Shown here piece by piece: positions 45,201 through 51,964 of a DNA stretch of 64,000 nt (position 1 is its first letter; each line of letters starts with the position of its first letter). A model generated the notes under the pieces. That model saw only the letters and a program-made list of their open reading frames with translations. It made no database searches and was not told where the DNA came from. This DNA is from Acheta domesticus (Eukaryota > Arthropoda > Insecta > Orthoptera > Gryllidae). Position numbers and translations under genes: made by a program. The stretch covers positions 35,643,221-35,707,220 of the forward strand of contig JAHLJT010009419.1 of NCBI GenBank assembly GCA_031308135.1, read 5' to 3'.

Positions 45201-45661
45201 GTTAAGTTATGCTAATTTTCCTGTCTCAGCTGTGAAGGGCGTTGTCCCAAGCCGTGTGCACGTTAAGATAAGCTAATGTCCCTGTCCGCAGCGCGCTGCT
45301 GTACGTGAAGCTGCTGCTGACGGCGGGCGTGCTGGAGCTGGGGCTGGAGGCGGCCGTGTGGGCGTTCCGTCCCCACGTGTCTCCGAAACCCTATGGCTAC
45401 TTGCACGCCCAGGACGTGTCTTACATATTCTCCGCGCTGGGGAGCTTCCTGGACGTGGCGCGCGCGGGGGCGGTGCTGTGGCTAGCCGTGGGGCGCTGGG
45501 AGCGAGTGCGAGCGGCCTGGCATTCGCTACGCGACCGCCTTCCCCTGCGCCTTCGTCCGGATGCCTCCACCAACACCGAAGCCGCCAGCAGAAACACGCC
45601 CACAACCACCCCCACCAACACCAACAGCTCGTCCGCCTCGAGCGAGACGGAGCGACTCTAG
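15226..45661 (+). CDS. Methuselah-like GPCR, TM1 to C-terminus (five exons)
   Basis: Cell-surface receptor of the Mth-like branch of the secretin-type seven-transmembrane superfamily, expected to signal through G proteins at the plasma membrane; the ligand cannot be inferred. Exons are 15226(or 15257)-15449, 25934-26045, 42531-42760, 43090-43258 and 45292-45661. Phases 1, 2, 1, 2 match at all junctions and the joined frame is open, about 367 residues. Numbered from 15227: TM1 about 14-32, HGRAL 40-44 (family HGK motif), TM2 about 42-63, Cys71 near the TM3 start, TM3 with FWLNVIS 98-104, TM4 with YAWG 138-141, TM5 with YYYLP, then TM6 and TM7 in the last exon. The N-terminal extracellular domain (normally about 200 residues) is missing here. 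Several loop and tail codons are strikingly GC-rich compared with the introns. The family call is from motif order and spacing. Confidence 0.87.
15460..17240. other. Intron sequence, no gene seen
   Basis: Part of the 10.5 kb intron between the TM2 and TM3 exons. It holds a 15-bp minisatellite at 15915-16003. Short open frames elsewhere are unrecognised. Confidence 0.5.
15915..16003 (+). repeat. 15-bp minisatellite (GAATGTTCYCCC type)
   Basis: About six imperfect units of the form GAATGTTCTCCC plus two or three variable bases, lying in the first large intron of the receptor gene. Confidence 0.7.
17270..17503 (+). mobile_element. Helitron 3' end (fragment)
   Basis: Ends in a short stem-loop-like CCTCAGCAACGCGGGG, then TTCTTTAGCTAG followed by host T. 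This is the arrangement of a Helitron 3' terminus: a hairpin about 10 bases before CTRR, inserted before T. It resembles the 3' end of the complete Helitron at 26184. The 5' end was not located; the start given is approximate. Confidence 0.5.
17570..17655 (+). mobile_element. Second Helitron-like 3' end, different family
   Basis: The hairpin GCGAGAGTTCTCGT (17629-17642) is followed ten bases later by CTAG and then T (17652-17656), the Helitron 3' layout. A related hairpin (GCGAGAACTCTCGC) occurs in inverted orientation at 61745-61758. The 5' limit is unknown. Confidence 0.5.
17811..18716 (+). mobile_element. pogo/Tigger-type element (906 bp) with TA duplication
   Basis: Terminal inverted repeats start CAGTAATCCCTCG and end GAGGGATTACTG, with subterminal ATTCGCGAGTT on both sides. 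The element is flanked by TA on each side, the target duplication of Tc1/mariner-superfamily elements. Ends of this type are typical of pogo/Tigger. It is too short for a full transposase (about 500 residues) and is therefore a deletion derivative, lying within the receptor's first large intron. Confidence 0.85.
18103..18303 (+). pseudogene. Tigger/CENP-B-like transposase C-terminal remnant
   Basis: A 66-codon open frame inside the Tigger element. It contains FGQMNRKAIQDL and an acidic VEELREIISEENLLEG segment, like the C-terminal acidic region of Tigger/CENP-B-type DDE transposases. The catalytic core is absent. The match is by motif feel only. Confidence 0.4.
18720..19055. other. Intron sequence, nothing recognised
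   Basis: Lies between the Tigger element and the nested foldback block. No coding or repeat signal was seen. Confidence 0.4.
19060..19195. mobile_element. Foldback-family arm, left piece
   Basis: Resembles 6060-6180 of foldback copy A: GAAAGATYTCTCAC, then ATGCACRTKTCC and CAATTTGTAAA, in the same order and orientation. Its continuation (CTGTGAAAAAGAGCTTC) is found only at about 24745, on the other side of the inserted block, so the arm was split by a later insertion. Confidence 0.6.
19646..19690 (+). repeat. TAC/CAC microsatellite, left of the LINE
   Basis: An imperfect (TAC)n tract ending in ACTACCACTACCACT, directly abutting the T-run that is the complement of the LINE poly(A) tail. Confidence 0.9.
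19915..22922 (-). pseudogene. LINE ORF2: AP endonuclease and reverse transcriptase
   Basis: The ATG is at 22922, overlapping the ORF1 stop as ATGA. The endonuclease part shows NMNRSRTVNYLL, a catalytic SEQY Glu, GDFNA and SDHQYI. The reverse transcriptase shows RPLCMLDTAGKLFEKLL, HGFRKGHST, LLALLDVKNAFNSARW, GGAAQGSILGPYLWN, catalytic AYADD and VKYLGVILD. The frame is intact to about 20260, where a frameshift moves it to the frame that ends at 19915. That last part holds the C-terminal C-x2-C-x7-H-x4-C motif (CLYC to FFMC) of R1/Jockey-type ORF2. It makes and primes cDNA at a nicked target. The single visible lesion suggests recent activity. Confidence 0.88.
22919..23981 (-). pseudogene. LINE ORF1 (gag-like), CCHC knuckles, frameshifted
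   Basis: Two adjoining frames: about 23981-23251 (no authentic start; open into the 5' junction) and 23254-22919. The second encodes KIGWTRCTIQLRE followed by zinc knuckles CFRCLDYGHVARVC and CYKCGNEGHKAAQC and a third Cys-rich motif (CCIVCTAH), the arrangement of R1-clade gag proteins. The two parts belong to one ORF broken by a frameshift around 23250-23290. The product would bind RNA and help target the element. The stop overlaps the ORF2 start as ATGA. Confidence 0.8.
23982..24160 (+). repeat. TAC-type microsatellite, right of the LINE
   Basis: Starts ACTACCACTACCACTACTAC, continues as (TAC)n with interspersed TAG, then (GAC)n, (TGC)n and (AAT)-like degenerate triplets. Open frames of poly-Thr or poly-Val through it are artefacts. 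Confidence 0.9.
24745..25054. mobile_element. Foldback-family right terminus
   Basis: Continues the arm begun at 19060-19195 and matches the right end of copy A: CTGTGAAAAAGAGCTTC, GGCGGCGATAGATGGCAACT, and a terminus ending CATCACTAGT. Confidence 0.65.
25060..25490. other. Intron sequence, nothing recognised
   Basis: AT-rich sequence without coding signal, apart from a short AAAAATTTGAAGC-type stretch that may be another foldback scrap. Confidence 0.4.
25490..25800 (-). mobile_element. LINE 3' UTR with (ATT)n tail
   Basis: On the minus strand a TGGCCTGAGACTCGCCATTA segment and ATAAAGGC lead into an (ATT)n tract of about 17 units (plus strand 25491-25543). A simple-repeat tail after an AATAAAG-like signal fits the 3' end of a LINE. 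No coding part is left, and the clade cannot be called. Confidence 0.45.
25934..26045 (+). CDS. Mth-like GPCR exon: TM3
   Basis: 112 bases between acceptor CCGTAG (ending 25933) and donor AG|GTGAG at 26046. It enters in phase 1 and leaves in phase 2. It encodes KIGAWLFTAYVIYYFLVAG then AFWLNVIS, matching the TM3 signature of Mth-like receptors (aromatic-Trp-Leu-Asn/Ser-Val). The Phe-Arg across the next junction also fits the conserved family FR after TM3. Confidence 0.9.
26799..31294 (-). pseudogene. Helitron RepHel (rolling-circle replicase/helicase), SINE-disrupted
   Basis: Rolling-circle initiator fused to a PIF1-like helicase. The first ATG is at 31294. The Rep part has an N-terminal Cys zinc-finger-like CMFCGAKKW, the HUH motif in GLPHAHILIWL and the two-tyrosine motif YITKYVNKG. 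The helicase has Walker A GGTGKT, Walker B IIWDECTM, FSGDFRQTLPV, TINKAQGQSF and YVALSRVGSK. The two open parts (31294-28703 and 28487-26799) are in register once the SINE and one copy of its 11-base target duplication (28488-28702) are ignored, making about 1426 residues, normal for RepHel. No other stop or frameshift was seen, so the SINE may be the only lesion. Confidence 0.9.
28477..28702 (+). mobile_element. tRNA-derived SINE with 11-bp target duplication
   Basis: The SINE body 28488-28691 is flanked by AGTTCACGAAT at 28477-28487 and 28692-28702. Its head has tRNA-Leu/Ser-like TGGCCGAGACCGCTAAGGC, a perfect T-arm GCGGG-TTCGAGT-CCCGC (B box) and an acceptor-like pairing of TGGCCGA with TCGGGCA. 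An unrelated tail and a 12-13 base poly(A) follow. It broke the RepHel gene of the Helitron. Confidence 0.92.
31970..32335. other. Intron sequence, nothing recognised
   Basis: AT-rich sequence between the Helitron and the next foldback fragment, with no coding signal. Confidence 0.4.
32340..33480. mobile_element. Foldback-family fragment (core and arm)
   Basis: Shares with copy A the GTCCGTCCGTCCGTCC tract next to TAGCGCCTAAACC, the ATTTTCTCAAAACGGCTCC segment, the CGAAAACTCAACCGTTTTC segment and the ACGTATACTATAGGAAAG segment. It has no matching opposite end nearby, so it is a partial copy. Confidence 0.55.
33485..34170. other. Foldback scraps then a GC-richer patch, no gene
   Basis: The first part again resembles foldback-arm sequence. 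From about 33895 to 34140 the sequence is GC-richer, with inverted CCAAT-like GACCAATCG; short open frames there are unrecognised. Confidence 0.35.
34173..34345 (+). repeat. 64-bp tandem repeat, about 2.5 units
   Basis: TATTTAGC recurs at 34201, 34265 and 34329, and the intervening AAGCCCGTTCAGAAGTACTG is repeated almost unchanged. Period 64. Confidence 0.85.
34350..36560. other. Intron sequence, no gene seen
   Basis: AT-rich, with no recognisable exon, transposon end or RNA gene. Short frames in this range are unrecognised. Confidence 0.4.
36554..37068 (+). mobile_element. hAT-like MITE (499 bp) with 8-bp duplication
   Basis: The element 36562-37060 begins TAGTGGCGTACC and ends GCTACGCCGCTG, so the ends are inverted repeats of CAGYGGCGTA type with one mutated first base. 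It is flanked by GCCCTTAC at 36554-36561 and 37061-37068. An 8-bp duplication and CAG ends suggest hAT. The interior is AT-rich without a transposase. Confidence 0.8.
37070..38020. other. Intron sequence, no gene seen
   Basis: A 118-aa plus-strand frame at 37128-37484 has no recognisable motif. Otherwise AT-rich. Confidence 0.4.
38349..38490 (+). pseudogene. Harbinger Myb-like (MADF/SANT-type) protein, N-terminal remnant
   Basis: From the ATG at 38349 the frame reads NFSAEEKEILVDLLNKYK then TSRKTDGAKNKYK. This is the beginning of the Myb/SANT-like DNA-binding domain found in the second protein of Harbinger transposons, which helps bring the transposase to the ends. It is cut off after about 47 codons. 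Confidence 0.65.
38454..38666 (-). pseudogene. Harbinger transposase, N-terminal remnant
   Basis: Minus-strand frame of about 70 residues containing ALQYVLEDDDELESLEM and RPRVFRERRNYF. The RPRVFRERRNxF motif opens many Harbinger DDE transposases just before the DNA-binding part. The catalytic region is missing. The frame converges on the Myb-like remnant, as expected for a central deletion. Confidence 0.55.
38800..39120. other. Intron sequence, nothing recognised
   Basis: AT-rich sequence with no coding or repeat signal that I could identify. Confidence 0.4.
39127..40330. repeat. 131-bp repeat units, direct then inverted
   Basis: A unit containing CCGTGAAATTGTA, TTGTTGTCAGACCCAA, GTCGACGCGCTGAA and GCCAGAATTGCACCACCACC occurs at about 39127 and at 39730 and 39880 (GACGCGCT at 39210, 39822 and 39953; the last two are 131 apart). 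From about 40080 to 40325 at least two units are inverted (GGGTCTGACAAC, GGTGGCGCAATTCTG). A different insert separates the first unit from the others. Its nature is unknown. Confidence 0.65.
40335..40965. other. Intron sequence, no gene seen
   Basis: No exon, repeat or element end recognised. Small frames at 40410-40625 and 40789-40983 are unassigned. Confidence 0.4.
40972..41392 (+). repeat. Palindrome-bearing 420-bp repeat, copy 1
   Basis: Matches the reverse complement of 49625-50032 along its length with few differences. Near its centre is a 39-base perfect palindrome made of AATATGATTATAATCCAAA, one C, and its complement (about 41238-41276). The ends are TTCGTTGACTGAAC and GAACACTA. 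No clear target duplication or coding frame. Confidence 0.85.
41395..42525. other. Intron sequence with a TC microsatellite
   Basis: Holds a (TC)n tract at about 42242-42272. No gene signal appears before the TM4 exon. Confidence 0.5.
42531..42760 (+). CDS. Mth-like GPCR exon: intracellular loop 2, TM4, extracellular loop 2
   Basis: Acceptor GTGTGCGCAG ends at 42530; a second AG ten bases later would break the frame. The donor is CAAG|GTACAG at 42761. Enters in phase 2 and leaves in phase 1. It encodes an Arg/Gly-rich loop, then WLLVLLYAWGLPAALTAV, where YAWG-x-P is the TM4 hallmark of Mth-like receptors. A loop with Cys (RTCFVE), the expected disulfide partner, follows. The codons are strongly GC-rich. 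Confidence 0.9.
43090..43258 (+). CDS. Mth-like GPCR exon: TM5 and intracellular loop 3
   Basis: A 329-base intron separates it from the previous exon. Acceptor GGACGCAG ends at 43089; donor CAGAG|GTACTG at 43259. Enters in phase 1 and leaves in phase 2. It encodes YYYYLPCAALVVVNMVCLVM then TICRIREL, the family's TM5 with a basic cytoplasmic end, and an intracellular loop with acidic and basic residues. Confidence 0.9.
43288..43540 (+). repeat. CT-rich minisatellite with 20-bp CGCTCGCACTCGCTCTCTCT unit
   Basis: Begins about 30 bases after the TM5 exon donor. About seven units of 20 bases follow a CT-rich lead-in. The single open frame that runs from the exon through it is an artefact of its composition. 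Confidence 0.85.
43560..44690. other. Intron sequence, no gene seen
   Basis: Part of the 2.0 kb intron before the last exon. No coding or RNA signal. Confidence 0.45.
44700..45291 (+). repeat. Degenerate tandem repeats with a decayed copy of the last exon start
   Basis: GCTGTGAAGGG at 45168 and 45229 marks 61-base units that each end in a CTAAT-pyrimidine-YAG acceptor-like string; similar words recur back to about 44730. At 45066-45102 the sequence copies the first 35 or so bases of the last exon (CTGCTGTAAGTGAAGCTGCT against CTGCTGTACGTGAAGCTGCT), with a stop in the matching frame. This is a partial exon duplication decayed in the intron. Confidence 0.7.
45292..45661 (+). CDS. Mth-like GPCR last exon: TM6, TM7, C-terminal tail
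   Basis: Acceptor CCTGTCCGCAG ends at 45291; enters in phase 2. It encodes YVKLLLTAGVLELGLEAAVW (TM6), a short extracellular loop, then IFSALGSFLDVARAGAVLWL (TM7) and GRWERVR. A 60-odd residue tail rich in Ser, Thr, Asn and Pro follows, likely a regulatory cytoplasmic end. The stop TAG is at 45659-45661. Strongly GC-rich. Confidence 0.9.
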
Positions 45662-45678
45662 CGCGGCCTGGGGAGTTA

Positions 45679-45803
45679 GGCATTGGACGGACTTGTTACT
45701 TCTCAGACGACGAGGAGTTTGGCAACTGACGAACTTTTTAACTCTCAGACACTGAGGATTTGGCAAAGGACGGACTTGGAACCTCTCAGACGCTGTGATC
45801 GTC
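45679..45803 (+). repeat. 41-42 bp tandem repeat in the 3' UTR
   Basis: Three units starting GGCA at 45679, 45721 and 45762, each with GACGGACTT- or GACGAACTT-like and CTCTCAGAC/TCTCAGAC words, just after the receptor stop codon. Confidence 0.8.
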
Positions 45804-45998
45804 TAGTCATTAAACTCAGGGCTGAGCTTCCGTCGATAAGTTTAAAACTTTCTCCATTTATACGGAAGTCTACTGTGAAACGTTGTGAATGTATGTCCTC
45901 AAGAACATTTGTTAGAAGTACTAGAGGACTTAACCTCTGGCACAGAGTTAACAGGTGAAGCAATCAGAAAATCTACTACTGAATTGATATGTTTACAA

Positions 45999-46004
45999 AA
46001 TAAA
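45999..46004 (+). terminator. Candidate poly(A) signal of the receptor gene
   Basis: AATAAA lies 338 bases after the stop codon, the first canonical signal downstream. The cleavage site is not determined. Confidence 0.5.
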
Positions 46005-46009
46005 TTGAA

Positions 46010-48150
46010 GGAGCCGAGTTTGTTTTGCATATAAAATATTGTAAAACACCGACCTCCCACTTCAACTGTCTGTCGCACAAAGTGGTGAAGTAAACGGGAA
46101 AGTTGGATCAAATGCTGGGAAACGGGAGTTTTCTGGGGCAGCATTGAATAAGTCAATTTACCTAGTCTGGTACTAAGCCCAGCGTTCAGATTGAACTGCT
46201 ACTTCTGCCACTGTGGTGACTTTGTGTATACCATTTTTTTTCTATGAGAAAATTAAATGAAATATAGTTAGTTTTTTTATGTCCCAAAAATACACAAATA
46301 AGCACTTTATAGAATTCCAGAGTTTGCAACAATGGCTTTTACAATATAACCAAGAGATGTACCAATAATCGAAAGCACTGTCGTCACCAGGAGATTTACC
46401 AGTTCGAAGCCAAAGTCATCAAAGTCAAAGTAGAAATCCTGTAGCGGGCATATACGGCGTAGGCAGAATTACTACAACTATAAACATTCTGGAGCGCACT
46501 CACAAAACAAGTCTGTCTACCCCGGCGCCCGTGTCTACTTCAATACAGACGACTACGTCATTAATTGCGTCTCGCCTGGGACTCGCTTTCCAGTGGCTGC
46601 TTCCTTTGTCCTGGCGATCCCTAACGTCGCGCGCTGCCCAGCGGCGCGTGCGCCAACTTTGAATGGTTTAATGTATCCATAACAGTTTTATGATCTCTCA
46701 ATCTTAGGGCGATGCCAACTTTGAGTCGGAGAGAGGACTGGAAAAACGCGGAGTAAAATCGTGTCACGTTCACGGGGTTCCAAGAAGAGATTCTCATTTA
46801 GACGGAATAGAAGCAATTAAGGGCAGATCGAAAAATCATAAACGATAGTCGTCGAGATGCTTACTGGAAATCTTTTATATTGTATCGGTACGAGAGTGAC
46901 ACGTACGTTACTCTGCTCAAACGGGACAATTATGTTGCTTCTAGTCTTTCGAACACAGTGCCTCACCGACAATGGATGGAAACTCCAGAATAGGGATTTT
47001 TGAACGGTACGCTGAAGCAGCCAACGAGAACATTTCGTATGCAACGGTAAATCGTTCGAAGTGCCTGCATATTATCTGTGGTACTGGTGTAACTGTTGAG
47101 GATGAATAACTCTTTGTGCGTCGTTGTGAAGGTTGTGCATCGTTGTGGGTAGATGTGTTGGACGGGTAGATATTGGGAACAGTACATGGATGTAGTCTAA
47201 TGACAGTGCAACGACATGTGTGCTGCTACTCATGGGGAAATCAACATTTCCACCTGCCTTTCATACGTGGTAGTTTTGTGCCTACCAGTTGAGGGTGTCC
47301 ACTCTAAATAACCTACAAGAACCGGATATAAGTATTGAGGTGTCCTCAAGCACAAAATTGTGACTCTCCCTGTAAAAGTATTTTCATCTTCATTAAATAA
47401 AAAATTTACCTTTTTTCAAGTACTTTCTGTACAAATGCTTTTTATAAGAAAAATAATAAATTATTACATGAAATTTTAGATATATTATATTTATTACAAT
47501 AAAGTACATTTTATTTTACAAAAGATGTTTTGCATATTTCTCCGAAGCACGGGGCCCCTTATGGATGGAAGCTTCCAAGCCACTGCTTGTTTTGCTTGTA
47601 GGTAAATCCGGCCCTGCCTACAATCTTGAAGGTTGCTAGTTTCAATAAAACCATGATGAAAGTAAACAAGCGCACTCTTTGAATTTCGTATATATGGTCT
47701 ATTTGGTTATATCCATTTGACGCGATAATTCACTCGAATATCGTCTGCGTCTCGACACAATTGATATCAATTCTTCCAATATTGTTTTTAATGACGATAT
47801 TGGAACATTGTAAATTAGACGCACCGAATGGACACTTTGAACAGCTGTCGCACTAGTCCGTATGCATGGATCTGGGCTCTGAACACTTTTCGCAGTACGA
47901 TGTGGCCTACTTAAATGTTTTATAAACTGTCAAAAATCTACTTACCTGAACGGAATGTATTTTTTTAATAAATTTTATTTTACATTCACTGACAACAGCG
48001 TTTACCCGTGAGGCTCTTCAGTTGATTGACCGAGCAACTTTGTATCAGCAAAGTGTAAAGGGGTAACGTCTTGTTACCTCCCTCATAGTGATTTCACGTA
48101 TTATACCGTCAAACAATGTTATTACGAGGAAATTTTGTTTGAGAAGAATG
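46010..48150. other. Intergenic, no gene seen
   Basis: Downstream of the receptor gene. A GC-richer patch lies at 46520-46660. The rest is AT-rich with unassigned short frames. Confidence 0.45.
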
Positions 48151-48199
48151 ACAGGGTTGGAAAGGAAATACAATAGGAGGGACAGGTAATTGCAAAAAA

Positions 48200-48700
48200 A
48201 TGTTCTTTCTTTATCTAATGTCGGAAAGATAATGAAAGGAAATGTGAAATGGGAGTCTGTTTCTTAGGCGGGAGAGTGGGGGTTGATCGATTCTTATTTC
48301 GTAAATGACTGGTCGTTGTACAAGATTTAAATGATTGAAGAAATTTTGTGCCAGTTTTGTAATAATAAAGGAAGTAATTGGTAGTATTGAAAGAGCGTTG
48401 TGAAGGATCTTATAGCTGAAAACCAGGAGTTTATTCGTAAGATTTTGTTTTGGAGTATTTGTAACTGATTTAATGTAGTTGGGGCCGCTGAATTCCAAAC
48501 AGGGCATTCGTAAGTTAGTGACGGGTAAAGAATAGATTTGTAAATGGTTAACGCGGAATGAATTTTTAAAGAAGAGTTACGGTTAAAAATCGGACGTAAA
48601 ATGGCTAGTCTTCTATTGGCTTAAATTACTTTGGACGAGATGTGACTGTGCCAATTTAGTCTTGTGGCCATCAGAACGATGAAATAACGAATAAATCAAT
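48200..48700 (-). pseudogene. Jockey-type LINE reverse transcriptase fragment
   Basis: A minus-strand translation in shifting frames gives LAILRPIFNRNSSLK, IYKSILYPSLTYECPVWNSA and LNQLQILQNKILR. This is the conserved block after the RT catalytic core in Jockey-type LINEs. No YADD core or endonuclease is present, and frames are broken, so it is a dead fragment. A 98-aa frame at 48211-48507 covers part of it in the wrong register. Confidence 0.7.
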
Positions 48701-48704
48701 TCAG

Positions 48705-49620
48705 AGGAGACCAAGGGATGATAGAAGAGTCCAGAGATAAGGGGCGAGGAAAGACAGGATACCTTAAAGTAAATACTTTGGCTATTGGTTTAGCCACTTT
48801 AGATGTGGGTCACTAATGAACCACAATTTAAGAAAGAGTAAGTACTTAATCAAATTCAATGATATTCAGGATGTTTCAAAGGAAAAACAAATACATAAAT
48901 ATTAAGTGCCGTTTAGAAAGAAAAGGTACTGTATTAAAGAATAAACTACAAAACAAAATACATGGAACTGATCCTATACATTACAATAACGTTCTACAAG
49001 CGGTAATTTAGAACGCTATGAGCAATCTATAATATATTGTTCTTCGCTCGATTTGAGAAAGTTGAAACTAAATCAATTTGACCCCCCCCCCCGGGAAGAT
49101 AGAGACCTTGAAAAAAAAACCAGCGTGAGACCCACCCGTGTCCCTCATGGCCCTCACCGGGAGTATTGCTGGGGCCCACCAGTGGGCATCATGGCGCCAT
49201 ATTCAAACTGCGTGAGGCCCTCCTGTGACCCTCATGGCAGTCAATGTGTTAACGTTTGGTATTGGGGTTTCATTATTCCCCATTTGAATTTGTGATATGA
49301 ACATCTCGAAGCGGCTACGACTCATGATTTGGAAATTAAATATACATTCTAAAGCTCTCGTACTTACCTCTCATATTTTATCATTGTTCCATTACCACAT
49401 ATTTGTAACCTTTAAGAGTTCTGATTTTACAAGTTTCGTATTGCAGTGCTTTGACTGTATTATAACTCTAGCTTTTTATCCATCTTTACCACCGCTTTGC
49501 TCGAGAGGACTTCTCAACAGCGTAAAATTCAATGTTATTTTCTGCTCCTTTTGCATGTGTAGTTGTGCATTTTTAGAAAAGAAATTATCATCATATACTG
49601 TATTTTCATTATACTAGTGT
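48705..49620. other. Intergenic, GC-richer repeat-like patch
   Basis: At 49084-49260 there is a C-run followed by GC-rich sequence with repeated CCCTCATGG words, ending near TTAA. It may be the end of a DNA transposon, but no partner end was found. Confidence 0.35.
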
Positions 49621-49621
49621 T

Positions 49622-50032
49622 CATTGTAATAAAATATACACACAATGCATGATAATTATGGTTATTTACTGCCTCAAACGAGTAGCAATATTTATAAAGG
49701 ACATGCAAAGCATATGAAACAACTAATATGATTATAATCCAAAGTTTGGATTATAATCATATTACGTCTACGTGGATGTAACAATTATACTGCAAGACAT
49801 TTACAAAATGTTACGTTAATATTTATTTCCATTTCTTTCACATTTTATTATTTTTGAAAGTCGGATTGTATTGTTTACTTGTTACACGTTTTAAAGTGAA
49901 TCCAGCAAACGAGCAACAATTATTATTTAAATCCCTCGATCACATTTTTACTTCGATTCATTTAGACATGTCCTAAGGATATTAGACAAGACTTCCTTTA
50001 GAAGACGTGAGTTAGTTCAGTCAACGAATACG
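49622..50032 (-). repeat. Palindrome-bearing 420-bp repeat, copy 2 (inverted)
   Basis: Reverse complement of 40972-41392 with few changes, including the 39-base palindrome at about 49723-49761 (central base G on this strand). Together the two copies form widely spaced inverted repeats around the last three receptor exons. Confidence 0.85.
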
Positions 50033-50529
50033 GCTATATAACACTCTTGTAAAATTTCTATAATGCCTCTAAACCATATTGACGTTTTGAATGTCGTATA
50101 TCATGATAACATTTTTATTGAATTTATTCGATTATTCTTATTCTATCAAACTCGCCATTCCTAGGGTGTTAGATAATAACTGATTTTGCTGTGTGATTTT
50201 CAAAGAATATTTTGGTATAATATGTTGACACGTTTTTAAGAAAAAGTGGCAACTCTTCAGCACATAAATTCTATTTATTACATATAATTTCGATTTACTG
50301 AGTGTTAATTTCTTGTGCTAACAAATTTGACCGAGTACTTGGATCATATTTCGTAGGGTTTTTAAATGGATTTTTTGCTGCAATTTAATTTTCGAAATTC
50401 AGCGACTTCTTTATTATAACTATGATATCTGGGGTTCTAATTGTATCTAGGGTTCTCATTAATGAATCTGCTCTGATTAAACTGAGGTCTGCTCGGATGT
50501 TTTGATCCAAAGGATTATTTTTGAAGGTA

Positions 50530-51960
50530 AAATAGTGGTGTCACACAATGGCACAGACTTTCCCGCATTAGTTTTCTATTTTGTTTTGCTACAAATAACT
50601 CAAATAAATATGGCTTTCTATTCGGACTAGCCAAATTCTCTTGCCAGCTGCCATTTATCGTCGCTTAAAGAACATTTTTTTGACATTTTCTTAATTTTTC
50701 GATATCTTAAAAGGTGAACGGAAATATTATTTTAAGTTTAAAGAACAGTAAAACCCAGTCCTAAATGGCAATTTTCTTTTAAACACTTGTAGACATGTTG
50801 AAGAAAATGGCTTTTAGGCGCTACTGTAACTTTGAAATTTGAAGCTTCTTTTCACAGAAAATTTTTGATTTTTCGAAATATGTCATTTAAAATCATTTGA
50901 ACCACATTAACTCACAAATAAAATAGTGTTTACAAATTGCAGGAAATGTGCATATTAACGAAATGATAGATCTTAAAAAAATTACATTTGTGTAAATTTT
51001 GAAATACCCCAAAATGAACTTTAGAGAATATTAAATGATAGAGAATATTAAAAGAATAATAAATAATATTAAAGATTGCAATTTGCACTATTCGTTTGAA
51101 AACTTTGAAGAAAAAATTTATAGCTATTTTTGAGAAAATGGCGTTTGTGCATTTCTGAAAATTCGTTATTTTGAGGTAATTTTCAGAGAAAACAGTTTTC
51201 TAGCAACTTTATAGTACATTATTTAAAGCACATGTCCTCAGAAATATAATGTGAATAAATGGCCGCTAATGTACATATGACGTGAGAGACAAGTAAAAAA
51301 ATATTTTTTTTAAATTTCTGAAAAAACAAGAGTTGACTAACATGACGTTTATGTCATCTCATGAGTACATAAAGCACTATCCTAACCAAACATTTAAAGA
51401 AAAAATGTAGAGCCGTTTTTGAGAAAATCGTGCTTTCGTATTTTTTTAAAATTGCAAATATTGCATGCAACATTGCGCGAAAACTACTAAAATTTTCAAA
51501 ATAATCTACATGACCTTAATGAAAGAACTTTCCATAGAGAACACATTTTATTTGTAGGAACGATATCTTTCTTCAATTTTGTAGTTGGAGGAAGATGCCG
51601 AAAAAAAAAAGTTTTATAATTTTCGAAAATTCAGAAATAACCGTGAATATTTGAACCTATGACACGTTTATAGGTGTATTTTACTCTATTATTAAATGAA
51701 ATTTTAAAAAAAGTTAGAACCGTTTTTGAGAAAATTTTGAAGATGTCTGGGGGTTTATGTAATGTACCCCCAAAAATTAATGAATGTTTTTCAAAATCAC
51801 AGGTCTTCGACTCAGGCCAGATTGAGAGGAATTTATTCAGTTCGAAAAAAATAGTACTTATGGTTTAGGCGATAGTATTGTTCACGTATACCAGATGGAC
51901 AGACGGACGGACGGACGGACGGACTGATGTTTTGATACCAGGGGACCTCAAAGCATGTAT
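50530..51960. mobile_element. Foldback-family fragment, left half
   Basis: Begins ATAGTGGTGTCACACAATGG, the left terminus of the family, and follows the order of copy A through TGCCATTTATCGTCG, the TTTTGAGAAAATGGCG-type segments and on to the GACGGACGGACGGACGG tract at 51898-51925. The right half is missing. Confidence 0.65.
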
Positions 51961-51964
51961 TTCA

